From: Streptomyces sp. ISL-12
GTDB lineage: Bacteria; Actinomycetota; Actinomycetes; Streptomycetales; Streptomycetaceae
Assembly: GCF_018614415.1 (NCBI RefSeq)
Contig: NZ_JAGGOO010000072.1
Coordinates: 1-64,000, forward strand
Reading direction: 5' to 3'
DNA: 64,000 bases
The notes beneath the pieces are model-generated. The model was not told the origin of the DNA, searched no databases, and saw only the letters and a program-made list of their open reading frames with translations. Both the position numbers and the translations under genes were made by a program. Shown here piece by piece: positions 31,711-41,380 of this stretch. Position 1 is the first letter of the stretch. Every line of letters starts with the position of its first letter.

Positions 31711-32378
31711 TTGGCCGCCTCGCTCCCCCGCGCCTCGCGCGCGGCCGCGGCCTCCGCCTCGGCGGACTCCCGGCGGACCGTGACGACCCGCTGGATCAGC
31801 GTGACGAGGCTGCCGACGGCGACGATCCACAGGGCGACGGGCAGCAGGTACTGGATGCCGGGCACGCCGAACGCGTGCAGGCCCGCCAGACCGGCCGCGA
31901 CCAGGGAGATGACGAGCCGCTCGGCGCGCTCCACCAGTCCGTTGACGGCGACCGGCAGGCCGATCGACTCGCCGCGCGCCTTGGTGTACGACACCACCTG
32001 GCCGCTGGCCAGGCAGAAGATCGAGACGGCGCACAGGACGTTGTCGTCGCCGCTGCCCGCGTACCAGAGCGCGAAGCCGCCGAAGATCGCCCCGTCGGCG
32101 ACCCGGTCGAGGGTCGAGTCCAGGAAGGCGCCCCAGCGGCTGGAGCGGCCGAGCTGGCGGGCCATGTTCCCGTCGACCAGGTCGGAGAAGACGAAGAGGG
32201 TGATCACCACCGTGCCCCAGAAGAACTCGCCCCTGGGGTAGAAGACCAGCGCCCCCGCGACCACACCCGCGGTCCCGATGAGCGTGACCGTGTCCGGGCT
32301 GACCCCCCGGCGGATGAGAAACGCGGCGAACGGTGTGAGGACACGCGTGAAGAATGCACGCGCGTACTTGTTCAGCAT
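31707..32378 (-). CDS. pgsA: phosphatidylinositol phosphate synthase (CDP-alcohol phosphatidyltransferase)
   Basis: 223 aa. About six membrane segments. The CDP-alcohol phosphotransferase motif D-G-x2-A-R-x8-G-x3-D-x3-D is visible in DLVDGNMARQLGRSSRWGAFLDSTLD. In actinobacteria this enzyme joins CDP-diacylglycerol to inositol 3-phosphate, feeding PIM synthesis by the next two genes. The start is chosen at ATG 32378 (MLNKYARAFFTRV) because GGGAAGG precedes it closely and the length fits. ATG 32435 lacks a Shine-Dalgarno. Confidence 0.9.
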   Translation of the reverse strand: MLNKYARAFFTRVLTPFAAFLIRRGVSPDTVTLIGTAGVVAGALVFYPRGEFFWGTVVITLFVFSDLVDGNMARQLGRSSRWGAFLDSTLDRVADGAIFGGFALWYAGSGDDNVLCAVSIFCLASGQVVSYTKARGESIGLPVAVNGLVERAERLVISLVAAGLAGLHAFGVPGIQYLLPVALWIVAVGSLVTLIQRVVTVRRESAEAEAAAAREARGSEAAK

Positions 32379-32440
32379 GGCCTTCCCGACGGTCGGTGTC
32401 GCCGCGCGGCCCCTGCTGGCCGCCGGCTGGCCCATCGTAG

Positions 32441-32456
32441 CCACGCGCGCGCGTGG
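32441..32456. promoter_or_regulatory. 16-bp perfect palindrome upstream of pgsA
   Basis: CCACGCGCGCGCGTGG at 32441-32456 lies 62 bp upstream of the chosen pgsA start, in the divergent region toward the EF-G-like gene. It could be an operator; alternating CG could also be a chance GC palindrome. Confidence 0.3.
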
Positions 32457-32639
32457 GCGACGGACGGGCACCCGGACCGCCGGCCGGGCCGGGCGCGCGA
32501 CGGGTCCGGGTCCTTCGTATGGACGCGGCGTGACGGGAGTGGAAAGCTCGAAGAACCGCGGGCGTCGCCGGAGCCGCTCGCACGCGGCCGACGCGTGTCC
32601 GCGCCCACAGTGACCTCACCGTGCACGGGAGGCAGGGTT

Positions 32640-34838
32640 ATGGGCGACAAGGCACACACACATACCGGAGCCGCCGGCAGGGCACAGGCGGCCGACCATC
32701 CCGCGTCCGTACGGAATGTGGTGCTGGTCGGCCACTCCGGATCGGGCAAGACGACTCTGGTGGAGGCCCTCGCGCTGACCGCGGGGGCGCTGAACCGGGC
32801 GGGCCGCGTCGAGGACGGCGGCTGCGTCTCCGACTACGACGAGATCGAGCACCGGCAGCAGCGCTCCGTACAGCTCTCGCTCGTCCCCGTCACCTGGGAC
32901 GGCATCAAGATCAACCTCCTCGACACCCCCGGGTACGCCGACTTCGTCGGTGAGCTGAGGGCCGGTCTGCGGGCGGCGGACGCGGCCCTCTTCATCGTCT
33001 CGGCCTCGGACGGCGTGGACGGCTCGACGCGCATGGTGTGGGAGGAGTGCGCGGCCGTCGGCATGCCGCGCGCCATCGTGGTCACGCACCTGGAGGCCGC
33101 GCGGGCCGGCTTCGAGGAGATGACCCGGATCTGCGCCGAGGCGTTCGGGGCCGACGACCCCGACGCCGTACTGCCGCTCTACCTGCCGCTGCACGGACCG
33201 CGGCACCCCGACGGACACGCGCCCGTGACCGGTCTGATCGGCCTGCTGACGCAGAAGCTGTTCGACTACTCGACCGGCGAGCGCAAGGAGTCCGAGCCGG
33301 GCGAGGACCAGCTGCCGCTGATCGAGGAGGCCCGCGACCGGCTGATCGAGGGGGTCATCGCGGAGAGCGAGGACGAGACCCTCATGGACCGCTACCTGGG
33401 CGGCGAACCGGTCGACGTCAAGACGCTGATCCAGGACCTGGAGCGGGCCGTGGCGCGCGGGGTGTTCTTCCCCGTCCTGGCCGCCGCCCCCGCCGCCGAG
33501 GGCGCCCGGCAGGGCCTGGGCACGGTGGAACTGCTGGAGCTGATCACTCGCGGCTTCCCGACGCCGCTGGAGCGCGAGGCACCCCGGGTGACCACCCCCG
33601 ACGGCCGGCCCCGCGCGCTGCGGCCGTGCGATCCCGGCGAGTCACTGGTCGCGGAGGTCGTCAAGACGTCCTCCGACCCGTACGTCGGCCGGATCTCCCT
33701 GGTCAGGGTGTTCTCCGGCACCCTGCGCGCCGACCAGACGGTGCACGTCTCCGGGCACGGGCTGGCCGACCGCGGGCACGAGGACCATGACGTCGACGAG
33801 CGCATCGGCGCCCTGTCGACGCCCTTCGGCAAGCAGCAGCGTCCGGTCTCCCACGTCATCGCGGGCGATCTGGCGTGCGTGGCGAAGCTGGCCCGCGCGG
33901 AGACCGGCGACACGCTGTCCGCGAAGGACGACCCGCTGCTGATGGAACCGTGGCAGATGCCCGACCCGCTGCTGCCGCTCGCCATCCAGGCGCACAGCAA
34001 ACCCGACGAGGACAAGCTCTCCCAGGGGCTGGCCCGCCTGGTCGCCGAGGACCCGACGATGCGCCTGGAGCAGAACCAGGACACCCACCAGGTGGTCCTG
34101 TGGTGCCTGGGCGAGGCGCACGCGGACGTCGCCCTGGAGCGGCTGCGCGGCCGGTACGGCGTCCAGGTCGACGTCGTACCGCACCGGGTGGCGCTGCGGG
34201 AGACGTTCGGCTCGAAGGCGGCCGGGCGCGGGCGGCACGTCAAGCAGTCCGGCGGGCACGGGCAGTACGCCATCTGCGAGATCGAGATCGAGCCGCTGCC
34301 GGGCGGCTCGGGCATCGAGTTCGTCGACAAGGTGGTCGGCGGCGCGGTGCCCCGGCAGTTCGTCCCGTCCGTCGAGAAGGGTGTGCGCGCGCAGGCCGCC
34401 AAGGGCGTCGCCGCGGGCCATCCGCTGATCGACGTGCGGGTCACGCTGGTGGACGGCAAGGCGCACTCGGTGGACTCCTCCGACGCCGCCTTCCAGACGG
34501 CCGGCGCGCTGGCGCTGCGGGAGGCCGCCACCGACGCCAGGATCCATCTGCTGGAACCGGTGGCCGAGGTCGGTGTGCTGGTCGGCGACGACTACGTGGG
34601 CGCGGTGATGAGCGACCTGTCCGGGCGGCGCGGCCGGGTGCTCGGCACCGAGCAGACGGCGGGCGGACGCACCCTCGTACGCGCCGAGGTGCCGGAGATC
34701 GAGATCGGCCGGTACGCGGTGGACCTGCGCTCCCTCTCGCACGGCACGGCCCGTTTCGACCGCCGCTACGCACGGCACGAGCCGATGCCGCCGCAGGTCG
34801 CGGCGCGGGTCGGGGAAGCGGCGCGCGGCGGCGGCTGA
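32640..34838 (+). CDS. elongation factor G-like GTPase with altered G4 motif
   Basis: 732 aa, full EF-G architecture. G1 is GHSGSGKT (31-38) and G3 is DTPGY (95-99). Domain II includes DPYVGRISLVRVFSGTL, and domain IV/V includes GRHVKQSGGHGQYAICEIEIEPL and EIGRYAVDLRSLSHGTARFDRRYARHEPMP. The G4 guanine-specificity motif, normally NKxD, reads THLE (149-152). This matches the FusA-like EF-G2 paralogues of actinobacteria, whose role is unclear. The start is ATG 32640 with GGGAGG at 32627-32632. It is divergent from the PIM operon. Confidence 0.85.
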   Translation: MGDKAHTHTGAAGRAQAADHPASVRNVVLVGHSGSGKTTLVEALALTAGALNRAGRVEDGGCVSDYDEIEHRQQRSVQLSLVPVTWDGIKINLLDTPGYADFVGELRAGLRAADAALFIVSASDGVDGSTRMVWEECAAVGMPRAIVVTHLEAARAGFEEMTRICAEAFGADDPDAVLPLYLPLHGPRHPDGHAPVTGLIGLLTQKLFDYSTGERKESEPGEDQLPLIEEARDRLIEGVIAESEDETLMDRYLGGEPVDVKTLIQDLERAVARGVFFPVLAAAPAAEGARQGLGTVELLELITRGFPTPLEREAPRVTTPDGRPRALRPCDPGESLVAEVVKTSSDPYVGRISLVRVFSGTLRADQTVHVSGHGLADRGHEDHDVDERIGALSTPFGKQQRPVSHVIAGDLACVAKLARAETGDTLSAKDDPLLMEPWQMPDPLLPLAIQAHSKPDEDKLSQGLARLVAEDPTMRLEQNQDTHQVVLWCLGEAHADVALERLRGRYGVQVDVVPHRVALRETFGSKAAGRGRHVKQSGGHGQYAICEIEIEPLPGGSGIEFVDKVVGGAVPRQFVPSVEKGVRAQAAKGVAAGHPLIDVRVTLVDGKAHSVDSSDAAFQTAGALALREAATDARIHLLEPVAEVGVLVGDDYVGAVMSDLSGRRGRVLGTEQTAGGRTLVRAEVPEIEIGRYAVDLRSLSHGTARFDRRYARHEPMPPQVAARVGEAARGGG

Positions 34839-35024
34839 CCGGCGCCGGGCGCACTCCGGCGGTCCGCGCGCCCCGTGCCGCGCTCCAGGTCGGCGGGCGG
34901 CTCGCACCGTCCGCCGACGGGCACCCGCGCCGGGAGATACGCTGATGACCTGATCAACAGGTGTGCGGAGCACGGAAGTCGGGAAAGCCGCTTGAGCGAG
35001 AGCGGCTTCGATCTGGGGGCGGGA

Positions 35025-36683
35025 ATGACCGACGGCGGTTACGCGGACTTCTTCGGGCCTCAGGTGCCCCGGGCGGGAGACGCGAGCCAGACGGCCACGC
35101 TGGCGCTGGCGTCGGCGGCCTACCGGGACAGCCCTGTGGAGGACATCAAGAAGGCCGACAACGAGTGGCACCAGACGGCCGTCAACGCGGGCCGTTCCTG
35201 GGCCACGATCTTCAAGCCCAACCTGGGCGAGGCGTTCGCCCAGGCGGTGGTCGGCCGCATGCTGGGCAGCGGGCGCAAGCCCCTCATCCAGTCCTTCGGC
35301 ACCGAGCCGCAGGTCGTCGTCGAGCACTGTCTGGCGGCCAACCGCATCCGCAAGGAGCGCGACCGGAAGCTGACCGCCGTCATGGCGGTGTGCGGGCTGC
35401 TCTTCCTGCCCGGTCTGCTGGTCTGGCTGCTCGTCTTCCAGATCCGCAGCACGGTCGCCAAGTCGGAGAACAAGCAGGCCGGCGCCCTCGGCACCGCCGT
35501 GCTCGTCGCGGTGGGCGCGCTGGCCGTGCTCTTCGTCCTCAAGATGCCGTTCGGCGGTTTCTGGGGCTGGTACGGGCGGCTGGCGGCCGTGATGCCGGTG
35601 GTCGGCTGGTTCTGGGCCAAGCGGGTCTGCGAGAACACGGCGAAGGACCTCAGGGAGCGCTGGGGCAGCCTGGTCAAGGGCGCCAGCGTCGCCGCCAAAA
35701 TCCCGGAGGCGGTGCCCAGCAACCCCAACGAGACCGCCGCCGAGCAGCTGCGCCAGTCGCTGGCCAGGCTGGGCGCCGAGCAGCAGTCCAACTCGGTCTT
35801 CTACGCCGGTCCCAAGGGCATCCTCGGCATGGGCACCCGCTGGGGCAGCTGGCAGCTGGCCGAGGAGCTGGTCCCGGCGGACCCGTCCCGGGAGATCCAC
35901 CCGTTCCGCAGCTGGGACGTCATACGGTCCATCCACGACCAGCTCAGCCAGCTGGAGCGCGGTCCGCTGAACACCAACGGCTTCACCAAGCCGTCGGTCC
36001 GGCACTGGATCGTCACGCCGATCGCGGAGGGCGCGGGGGCGGTGTCCCGTCCGGAGGGCGCGGACGTCGAGGCGTACCAGGTCAAGCCGCACGCCATCCA
36101 GGAGATCTGCAACAACCAGCAGTTCGGCGCCGGCGACCGGCACTACCTGGGCGTGCAGTGGACCCTGTGGGACGGGCAGCTGATCATCACCATGATGATC
36201 ACGGTGACGGTGCTGCACTCGACGCTGCGGATCGAGGTCACCGGCCACGCCCTGGGCCCGGTGAACGGCCTGTTCATGGGCGGGCCCTCGGCCCCCTCCA
36301 AGACGGTCACCAAGTCGTTCAAGCCGTGGGAGACCCGCAAGGTGATGCTCCCGCTGGTCAACACCCAGGAAGTGGTACGGCTGGCCGTCCGCGCCCCGTT
36401 GACCTTCTACACGCCGGCGCTGAACTGGCTGGGCGGCACGATCTCGCTGCCCGAGCCGTTCGGCCTGCGGCACGCCTGGGCCGACCAGCCCTGGCGGCAC
36501 CGCTTCATGGCCGACGACGCGCTGCGGGCGGCGACGCCGGTGCTGCGGGTGGTGCACCGGGCGGCGATCAAGGTGCTGGAGGAGAACGGCGTGAACACCG
36601 AGAAGTTCGGCGCGCGGTCGGCGTTCCTCAGCGGGGCGGTGCAGGACCCGACGCCGGGGAAGGCCGACACGTACAACGCGTAG
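35025..36683 (+). CDS. unrecognised multi-pass membrane protein
   Basis: 552 aa from ATG 35025 (MTDGGYADFFGPQVPRAGD), preceded by GGGGGCGGGA; TTG 34992 is an alternative. Three hydrophobic segments cluster at about residues 119-200 (LLFLPGLLVWLLVFQI, TAVLVAVGALAVLFVLKM, RLAAVMPVVGWFW), and a fourth near 390-410 (IITMMITVTVLHSTLRI). Cytosolic or extracytoplasmic regions include GPKGILGMGTRWGSWQLAEELV. I do not recognise a family or catalytic motif. It follows the EF-G-like gene by 186 bp and converges on the HIT gene. Confidence 0.7.
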   Translation: MTDGGYADFFGPQVPRAGDASQTATLALASAAYRDSPVEDIKKADNEWHQTAVNAGRSWATIFKPNLGEAFAQAVVGRMLGSGRKPLIQSFGTEPQVVVEHCLAANRIRKERDRKLTAVMAVCGLLFLPGLLVWLLVFQIRSTVAKSENKQAGALGTAVLVAVGALAVLFVLKMPFGGFWGWYGRLAAVMPVVGWFWAKRVCENTAKDLRERWGSLVKGASVAAKIPEAVPSNPNETAAEQLRQSLARLGAEQQSNSVFYAGPKGILGMGTRWGSWQLAEELVPADPSREIHPFRSWDVIRSIHDQLSQLERGPLNTNGFTKPSVRHWIVTPIAEGAGAVSRPEGADVEAYQVKPHAIQEICNNQQFGAGDRHYLGVQWTLWDGQLIITMMITVTVLHSTLRIEVTGHALGPVNGLFMGGPSAPSKTVTKSFKPWETRKVMLPLVNTQEVVRLAVRAPLTFYTPALNWLGGTISLPEPFGLRHAWADQPWRHRFMADDALRAATPVLRVVHRAAIKVLEENGVNTEKFGARSAFLSGAVQDPTPGKADTYNA

Positions 36684-36716
36684 GCCCTGGTCCGACGCGG
36701 AGGCATGGTCCGGCGG

Positions 36717-37265
36717 CTACGCCGTCGGCCAGGCCTCCGCCAGCATCTTGCGGGTGTCGCCCAGCAGCTGCGGCAGCACCTTGGTGTGGCCGACCACCGG
36801 CATGAAGTTGGTGTCGCCGCCCCAGCGGGGCACGACGTGCTGGTGGAGGTGGGCGGCGATGCCCGCGCCGGCCACCGAGCCCTGGTTCATGCCGATGTTG
36901 AAGCCGTGGGCGCCGGAGGCGGTGCGCAGGGCCGTCATCGCCTGCTTGGTCAGCTCGGCCAGCTCGGCGGTCTCCTCGCCCGTCAGCTCGGTGTAGTCGG
37001 CGACGTGCCGGTAGGGCACGGCCATGAGGTGGCCGCCGGTGTAGGGGTAGAGGTTGAGCACCGCGTAGACCAGCTCACCGCGCCGGACGACGAGGCCGTC
37101 CTCGTCCGATTTCGCCGGGATCGAGCAGAAGGGACAGCCGTCGTCGGCGCCCGGGCCGCTCGGCTTGTTCTCGCCCTGGATGTAGGCCATCCGGTGGGGC
37201 GTCCACAGGCGCTGGAACGCGTCCTGCGTCCCCACTCCCAACTGCTGCTCCGGCTCACTCGTCAT
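36717..37265 (-). CDS. HIT-family protein, probable Ap4A phosphorylase-like
   Basis: 182 aa. The HIT triad is in HLHQHVVPRW. A CPFC pair (CPFCSI) and the N-terminal LGVGTQDAFQRLWTPHRMAYI resemble mycobacterial Rv2613c, a characterised diadenosine tetraphosphate phosphorylase that also sits between thrS and the PI-phosphate synthase gene. The start is ATG 37265 (MTSEPEQQLG). In Mycobacterium thrS, HIT, pgsA1, acyltransferase and pimA are contiguous. Here the EF-G-like and membrane-protein genes are interposed on the opposite strand. Confidence 0.88.
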   Translation of the reverse strand: MTSEPEQQLGVGTQDAFQRLWTPHRMAYIQGENKPSGPGADDGCPFCSIPAKSDEDGLVVRRGELVYAVLNLYPYTGGHLMAVPYRHVADYTELTGEETAELAELTKQAMTALRTASGAHGFNIGMNQGSVAGAGIAAHLHQHVVPRWGGDTNFMPVVGHTKVLPQLLGDTRKMLAEAWPTA

Positions 37266-37302
37266 GCGTGCAGCATATGGCGTCCGCCCGGGGCGACGGG
37301 AA

Positions 37303-37326
37303 AGGCCCCCGGTTCCCCGGGGGCCT
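37303..37326 (-). terminator. thrS terminator
   Basis: AGGCCCCCGG (37303-37312) and CCGGGGGCCT (37317-37326) form a 10-bp perfect stem with a 4-nt loop. On the minus strand TTT follows. It separates thrS from the HIT gene. Confidence 0.65.
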
Positions 37327-37347
37327 CGCCGTCGGCCGGTCGGCCGG

Positions 37348-39327
37348 TCAGACCTGCGTGCGCTCCTCGACGACCTTGGCGATCTTCGCGATGGCGTCCT
37401 CGACGGGGATGCCGTTCTCCTGGGAGCCGTCGCGGTAGCGGAAGGAGACGGCGCCGGCCGCCATGTCCTCGTCGCCCGCGATGACCATGAACGGCACCTT
37501 CTGCTTCTGGGCGTTGCGGATCTTCTTCTGCATGCGGTCGGAGGAGGCGTCGACCTCGACGCGCAGCCCCGCCGCCCGCGCCTGCTCCGCGAACTCCTGG
37601 AGGTAGGGCACGTGCGCGTCGCCGATCGGGATGCCCAGCGCCTGGACGGGGGCCAGCCAGGCCGGGAAGGCGCCGGCGTAGTGCTCGAGGAGGACGCCGA
37701 AGAACCGCTCGATGGAGCCGAACAGCGCCCGGTGCAGCATGACCGGCTGCTGGCGGGAGCCGTCCGCGGCGGTGTACTCCAGGCCGAACCGCTTGGGCTG
37801 GTTGAAGTCGACCTGGAGGGTCGACATCTGCCAGGAGCGGCCGATCGCGTCCTTGGCCTGCACCGAGATCTTCGGCCCGTAGTACGCGGCGCCGCCCGGG
37901 TCGGGGACCAGCGGGAGGTTCTGCTTCTCGGCGGCCTGGCGCAGCGCCTCGGTGGCCTCCTCCCAGTCCTCGTCCGAGCCGATGAACTTGTCGGAGTCGT
38001 CACGGGTGGACAGCTCCAGCTCGAACTCGGTCAGCCCGTAGTCCCGCAGCAGGTCGAGCACGAAGGTCAGGAGCGTGTCCAGCTCCTGGGGCATCTGCTC
38101 CTTGGTGCAGTAGATGTGCGAGTCGTCCTGGGTGAAGCCGCGCGAGCGGGTCAGGCCGTGCACGACGCCCGACTTCTCGTACCGGTACACGGTCCCGAAC
38201 TCGAAGAGGCGCAGGGGCAGTTCACGGTAGGAACGGCCGCGCGACTTGAAGATCAGGTTGTGCATCGGGCAGTTCATCGCCTTGAGGCGGTAGTTCTGCT
38301 CGTCGAACTGGATGGGCGGGAACATGCCCTCCGCGTAGTGCGGCAGGTGCCCGGAGATCTCGAAGAGGTGCTCCTTCGAGATGTGCGGGGTGTTCACGAA
38401 CTCGTACCCGGAGACCTCGTGCCGGCGGCGCGAGTAGTCCTCCATGACCTTGCGGATCACACCGCCCTTGGGGTGGAAGACCGCGAGGCCGGGGCCCAGC
38501 TCGTCGGGGAAGGAGAACAGGTCCAGCTCGGCGCCGAGCTTGCGGTGGTCGCGCTTCTCGGCCTCGGCGAGGAAGTCCAGGTGCGCCTTCAGCTCGTCCT
38601 TGGACGGCCAGGCGGTGCCGTAGATCCGCTGGAGCTGCGGGTTCTTCTCGCTGCCGCGCCAGTAGGCGGCGGCGGAGCGCATCAGCTTGAAGGCCGGGAT
38701 GTTCCGCGTGGTCGGCAGGTGCGGGCCGCGGCACAGGTCCTTCCAGCACAGCTCGCCGGTCTTGGCGTCGAGATTGTCGTAGATGGTCAGCTCACCGCCG
38801 CCCACCTCCGCGTCGGCGCCGTCGGCGGCCTGCGCGGCGTTGCCCTTGAGGCCGATCAGCTCCAGCTTGTACGGCTCGTCGGCCAGCTCCTCGCGGGCGG
38901 CGTCGTCGCTGGTGACGCGGCGGGAGAAGCGCTGGCCACGCTTCTGGATCTCCTGCATCTTCTTCTCGACGCGCTTGAGGTCCTCCGGGGTGAAGGGCTC
39001 CTTGACGTCGAAGTCGTAGTAGAAGCCGTCCCGGATGGGCGGGCCGATGCCCAGCTTCGCCTCGGGGAACAGCTCCTGCACCGCCTGCGCCATGACGTGC
39101 GCGGTGGAGTGGCGCAGGATGTTGAGGCCGTCCTCGGAGGAGATCTCGACGCCCTCGACGGTCTCGCCGTCCCGCAGCTCGTACGCGAGGTCCTTCAGCT
39201 CGCCGTCCACGCGGGCGGCGACGATCGAGCGCTCGCCGGGGAAGAGGTCGGCGGCCGTGGTGCCCGTCGTCACCACGCGTTCTTCCCGCTCGGAATCGCG
39301 TTGGATGATCACACGGACGTCTGACAC
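37348..39327 (-). CDS. thrS: threonine-tRNA ligase
   Basis: 659 aa. The N-terminal TGS domain ([16 protein letters not shown]) is followed by the editing domain with [11 protein letters not shown] and the metal site near [10 protein letters not shown]. Then comes the class II catalytic core ([47 protein letters not shown]) and the anticodon-binding domain. The start is GTG 39327 (VSDVRVII), supported by AGGAGAG about 7 bp upstream. Regulation is not visible in the 100-bp leader; no clear T-box. Confidence 0.97.
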   Translation of the reverse strand: MSDVRVIIQRDSEREERVVTTGTTAADLFPGERSIVAARVDGELKDLAYELRDGETVEGVEISSEDGLNILRHSTAHVMAQAVQELFPEAKLGIGPPIRDGFYYDFDVKEPFTPEDLKRVEKKMQEIQKRGQRFSRRVTSDDAAREELADEPYKLELIGLKGNAAQAADGADAEVGGGELTIYDNLDAKTGELCWKDLCRGPHLPTTRNIPAFKLMRSAAAYWRGSEKNPQLQRIYGTAWPSKDELKAHLDFLAEAEKRDHRKLGAELDLFSFPDELGPGLAVFHPKGGVIRKVMEDYSRRRHEVSGYEFVNTPHISKEHLFEISGHLPHYAEGMFPPIQFDEQNYRLKAMNCPMHNLIFKSRGRSYRELPLRLFEFGTVYRYEKSGVVHGLTRSRGFTQDDSHIYCTKEQMPQELDTLLTFVLDLLRDYGLTEFELELSTRDDSDKFIGSDEDWEEATEALRQAAEKQNLPLVPDPGGAAYYGPKISVQAKDAIGRSWQMSTLQVDFNQPKRFGLEYTAADGSRQQPVMLHRALFGSIERFFGVLLEHYAGAFPAWLAPVQALGIPIGDAHVPYLQEFAEQARAAGLRVEVDASSDRMQKKIRNAQKQKVPFMVIAGDEDMAAGAVSFRYRDGSQENGIPVEDAIAKIAKVVEERTQV

Positions 39328-39429
39328 CGGTCTCTCCTGACTGAAGTGGGTCGCGGCGCCATACCGGAGCGCACGCATGAGGGCGATCGTACCGACCCGT
39401 CCCCTCCGCAGGCGAAACAGATACCCGGC

Positions 39430-40647
39430 TCACTCCCCGGCACAGGCATCCTCGAAGAAGTCGAGGTCCTCCTGGAGCGCCTTGAGCATCCGGTCCCGGT
39501 CGGCGTCGTCCACCCGCACGGGCACGACCCCGCCCGCGCCGCTGAGCCGGCGGAAGCCGCCCCGGCTCTCCAGCCGGCCGTCCACCCGCACCGGCAGTCC
39601 GACGAGATGGGCGTGGCCGGCGATGCGGTACGCGTCCTCGTCGAGGGCGACCCGGACGTGCGGGACGTCGGCGCCGGACAGCACCCGCAGCCGTACGGTG
39701 CCCGCGCCGCGCGGTCCCGACCTGCGCATCCGGACGACGGTGCCGGTGAGGCGCACCGGTACGGAGGGTTCGGCGCGCAGATAGCGGGCGCCGGCCTCGC
39801 GCAGGACGGGCAGGTCGCCGGGCGAGAACCCGACGGGCTCGGCGGGGGCGGCGCGGCCCTCGGGGGCTCCGGTGGCCGGGGCCCAGTCGACGGCGATCCG
39901 GGCGCCCTCGGTGCCCTGGACGAGGGCGACGAGCGCCTCGGTGAGTTCATGGCTGACGCCGGCCTCGACGGCGGTGTCGAAGGCGTCCAGGCCGCCGGTG
40001 GCCCGCTGGTAGTCGACGGCCTCGCGGGCCGCGTGGAGGGCCTGGTGGAGGCGGACGGCGAGGGCGCGGCCGGTGGCGACGGGCAGGTACGCGGTGAGGC
40101 GGTGGCCGCCCGGGGCGGGCCCGACCAGGACGTCGGCCAGGGTCCCGGCGGCGGCGCGGCGGTGCCGGGCGCCGTAGTAGCCGGCCCGCGCGTGGGTGGC
40201 GAGCGCTCCGGCGAGCAGCATGCGGCGGGCGGCGGTGCGCAGCTGTTCCGCCGCGGTCCACGCGGTGGCCTCGCCGGGTCCGGCCGGTGCCTCCCGCCAC
40301 CAGTGGATCTCGTCGCTGGGCACGGCGAGGCCGAGCAGCACCTCGCGGGCGGACGGGGTGCCGGCGCGGGTGAGGGCCAGCAGAGCCTCGGCCAGCAGGT
40401 CGTCGCTGTCGGGGAAGGCCCGGCTCTCGGGCACCAGCAGGCTGGTGGCGGCGCCGGCCGGGCCGGGCGGGGTCCAGCGGCCGTAGCGTCCGGGGGCACC
40501 GCCGCGACGCTGCCAGCCGTGCCGGCGCAGCAGGGCGGCGAGTACGGCCGGGTCGACGTCGGCCGGGGCGGGCGGCGGGCCGTCCCAGGAACCGGCGGGG
40601 TGCGGGCGTACCGGCCGCAGCGGCCGGCCGGCGGGGCGGTGCGTCAT
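39430..40647 (-). CDS. unrecognised 405-aa protein with C-terminal OB-like beta domain
   Basis: 405 aa, begins MTHRPAGRPLRPVRPHPAGSW. No family recognised. The N-terminal part (residues 35-110) has LLRRHGWQRRGGAPGRYGRWTPPG then SLLVPESRAFPDSDDLLAEALLALTR. The middle is Ala-rich and helical. The C-terminal 100 residues look like beta strands of an OB or related fold: VRLTGTVVRMRRSG, VRLRVLSG, HVRVALDEDAYRIAGHAHLVGLPVRVDGRL. The ATG overlaps the DUF4365-like stop by 4 bp (ATGA), so it is translationally coupled to that gene and probably works with it. Confidence 0.65.
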   Translation of the reverse strand: MTHRPAGRPLRPVRPHPAGSWDGPPPAPADVDPAVLAALLRRHGWQRRGGAPGRYGRWTPPGPAGAATSLLVPESRAFPDSDDLLAEALLALTRAGTPSAREVLLGLAVPSDEIHWWREAPAGPGEATAWTAAEQLRTAARRMLLAGALATHARAGYYGARHRRAAAGTLADVLVGPAPGGHRLTAYLPVATGRALAVRLHQALHAAREAVDYQRATGGLDAFDTAVEAGVSHELTEALVALVQGTEGARIAVDWAPATGAPEGRAAPAEPVGFSPGDLPVLREAGARYLRAEPSVPVRLTGTVVRMRRSGPRGAGTVRLRVLSGADVPHVRVALDEDAYRIAGHAHLVGLPVRVDGRLESRGGFRRLSGAGGVVPVRVDDADRDRMLKALQEDLDFFEDACAGE

Positions 40648-41210
40648 GGTTTCCCTCCCGTCCCGACCCGCGTCATGATCTCGCACAGCGCCCGGTCGTC
40701 GAAGACCCGTGCGGTCGGCACCCGCACGGTGGTGCGGTGCCGGCCGGTGACGGGATGTCCGGCCAGGTTGATCCAGTAGCAGCAGTGTCTGAGGTCGAGG
40801 CGGTCGTGGCCGGCCCGCAGCCACTGGTCCTGGGAGCGGGGGACGATCATCACGACCAGGATCTTGTGGACCGAGACCGGGGTACGGGCGAGCTTCGCCA
40901 GGTGCGCGTTGTCGAGCGTGAAGGAGAAGGAGCGGCCCGGCGGGTCCGGCGGGATCTGGTACGTCGCCTTGAGCTGCACCTTGATGGTGACCTCGTCGTC
41001 GACGGTGTGCCCGGGGGCGCTGTGGCTGACGTGCCAGTCGATGCCGTTGTCGGGGAACGGCTGGGACAGTGAGCAGCCGGCCGCCGCGGCGACCGCGTGC
41101 AGATAGCCGACCTGGAGTGTCTCCATGCAGGCGGTGACGGCGAGGGACCCGCGGACGGGCGCCGTGCGCTCGGGCAGCAGCCCGCCCCGTTCGGGCTGCG
41201 CTACGGCCAT
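40644..41210 (-). CDS. DUF4365-like protein, putative PD-(D/E)xK nuclease fold
   Basis: 188 aa from ATG 41210 (MAVAQPERGGLLPERTAPVRG). The pattern E30 in TACMETLQVGYLHAVAAAAGC, D58 in DNGIDWH, and Q79-L-K81 in TIKVQLKATYQ matches the E...D...(E/Q)xK layout of PD-(D/E)xK nucleases. DUF4365 domains are reported with this architecture, often fused or next to other nucleic-acid or NTPase domains. DNA or RNA cleavage is an inference. It is cotranscribed with the 405-aa gene and divergent from the DEDDh exonuclease. ATG 41306 is upstream in frame but lacks family similarity. Confidence 0.7.
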   Translation of the reverse strand: MAVAQPERGGLLPERTAPVRGSLAVTACMETLQVGYLHAVAAAAGCSLSQPFPDNGIDWHVSHSAPGHTVDDEVTIKVQLKATYQIPPDPPGRSFSFTLDNAHLAKLARTPVSVHKILVVMIVPRSQDQWLRAGHDRLDLRHCCYWINLAGHPVTGRHRTTVRVPTARVFDDRALCEIMTRVGTGGKP

Positions 41211-41380
41211 GAGCGGGCAGCCTTCCAGAACTGGTGTGTTCGCGCTGCGGGTCGCTGAACTGCGAGGACCCACACTTCTGTTGTGTCCTTCCGGCGTACG
41301 GCGCAAACAGCCCGGGTATCACCCGAGCGGGCAGTGGACGGGATGTCAACTGCCGAGGGTGATCGAGGGGTTGTGGTGGT

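Noticed and set aside
30802-32619. 605-aa frame fusing the acyltransferase to upstream sequence
   Set aside because: Acyltransferase similarity begins at GTG 31710, and the upstream part is a shadow of pgsA.
33642-36557. 971-aa minus-strand frame opposite the EF-G-like and membrane-protein genes
   Set aside because: Antisense shadow; the plus-strand products have clear signatures or good starts.
39328-39429. T-box leader for thrS
   Set aside because: The leader is about 100 bp and no T-box core or terminator/antiterminator pair was seen.
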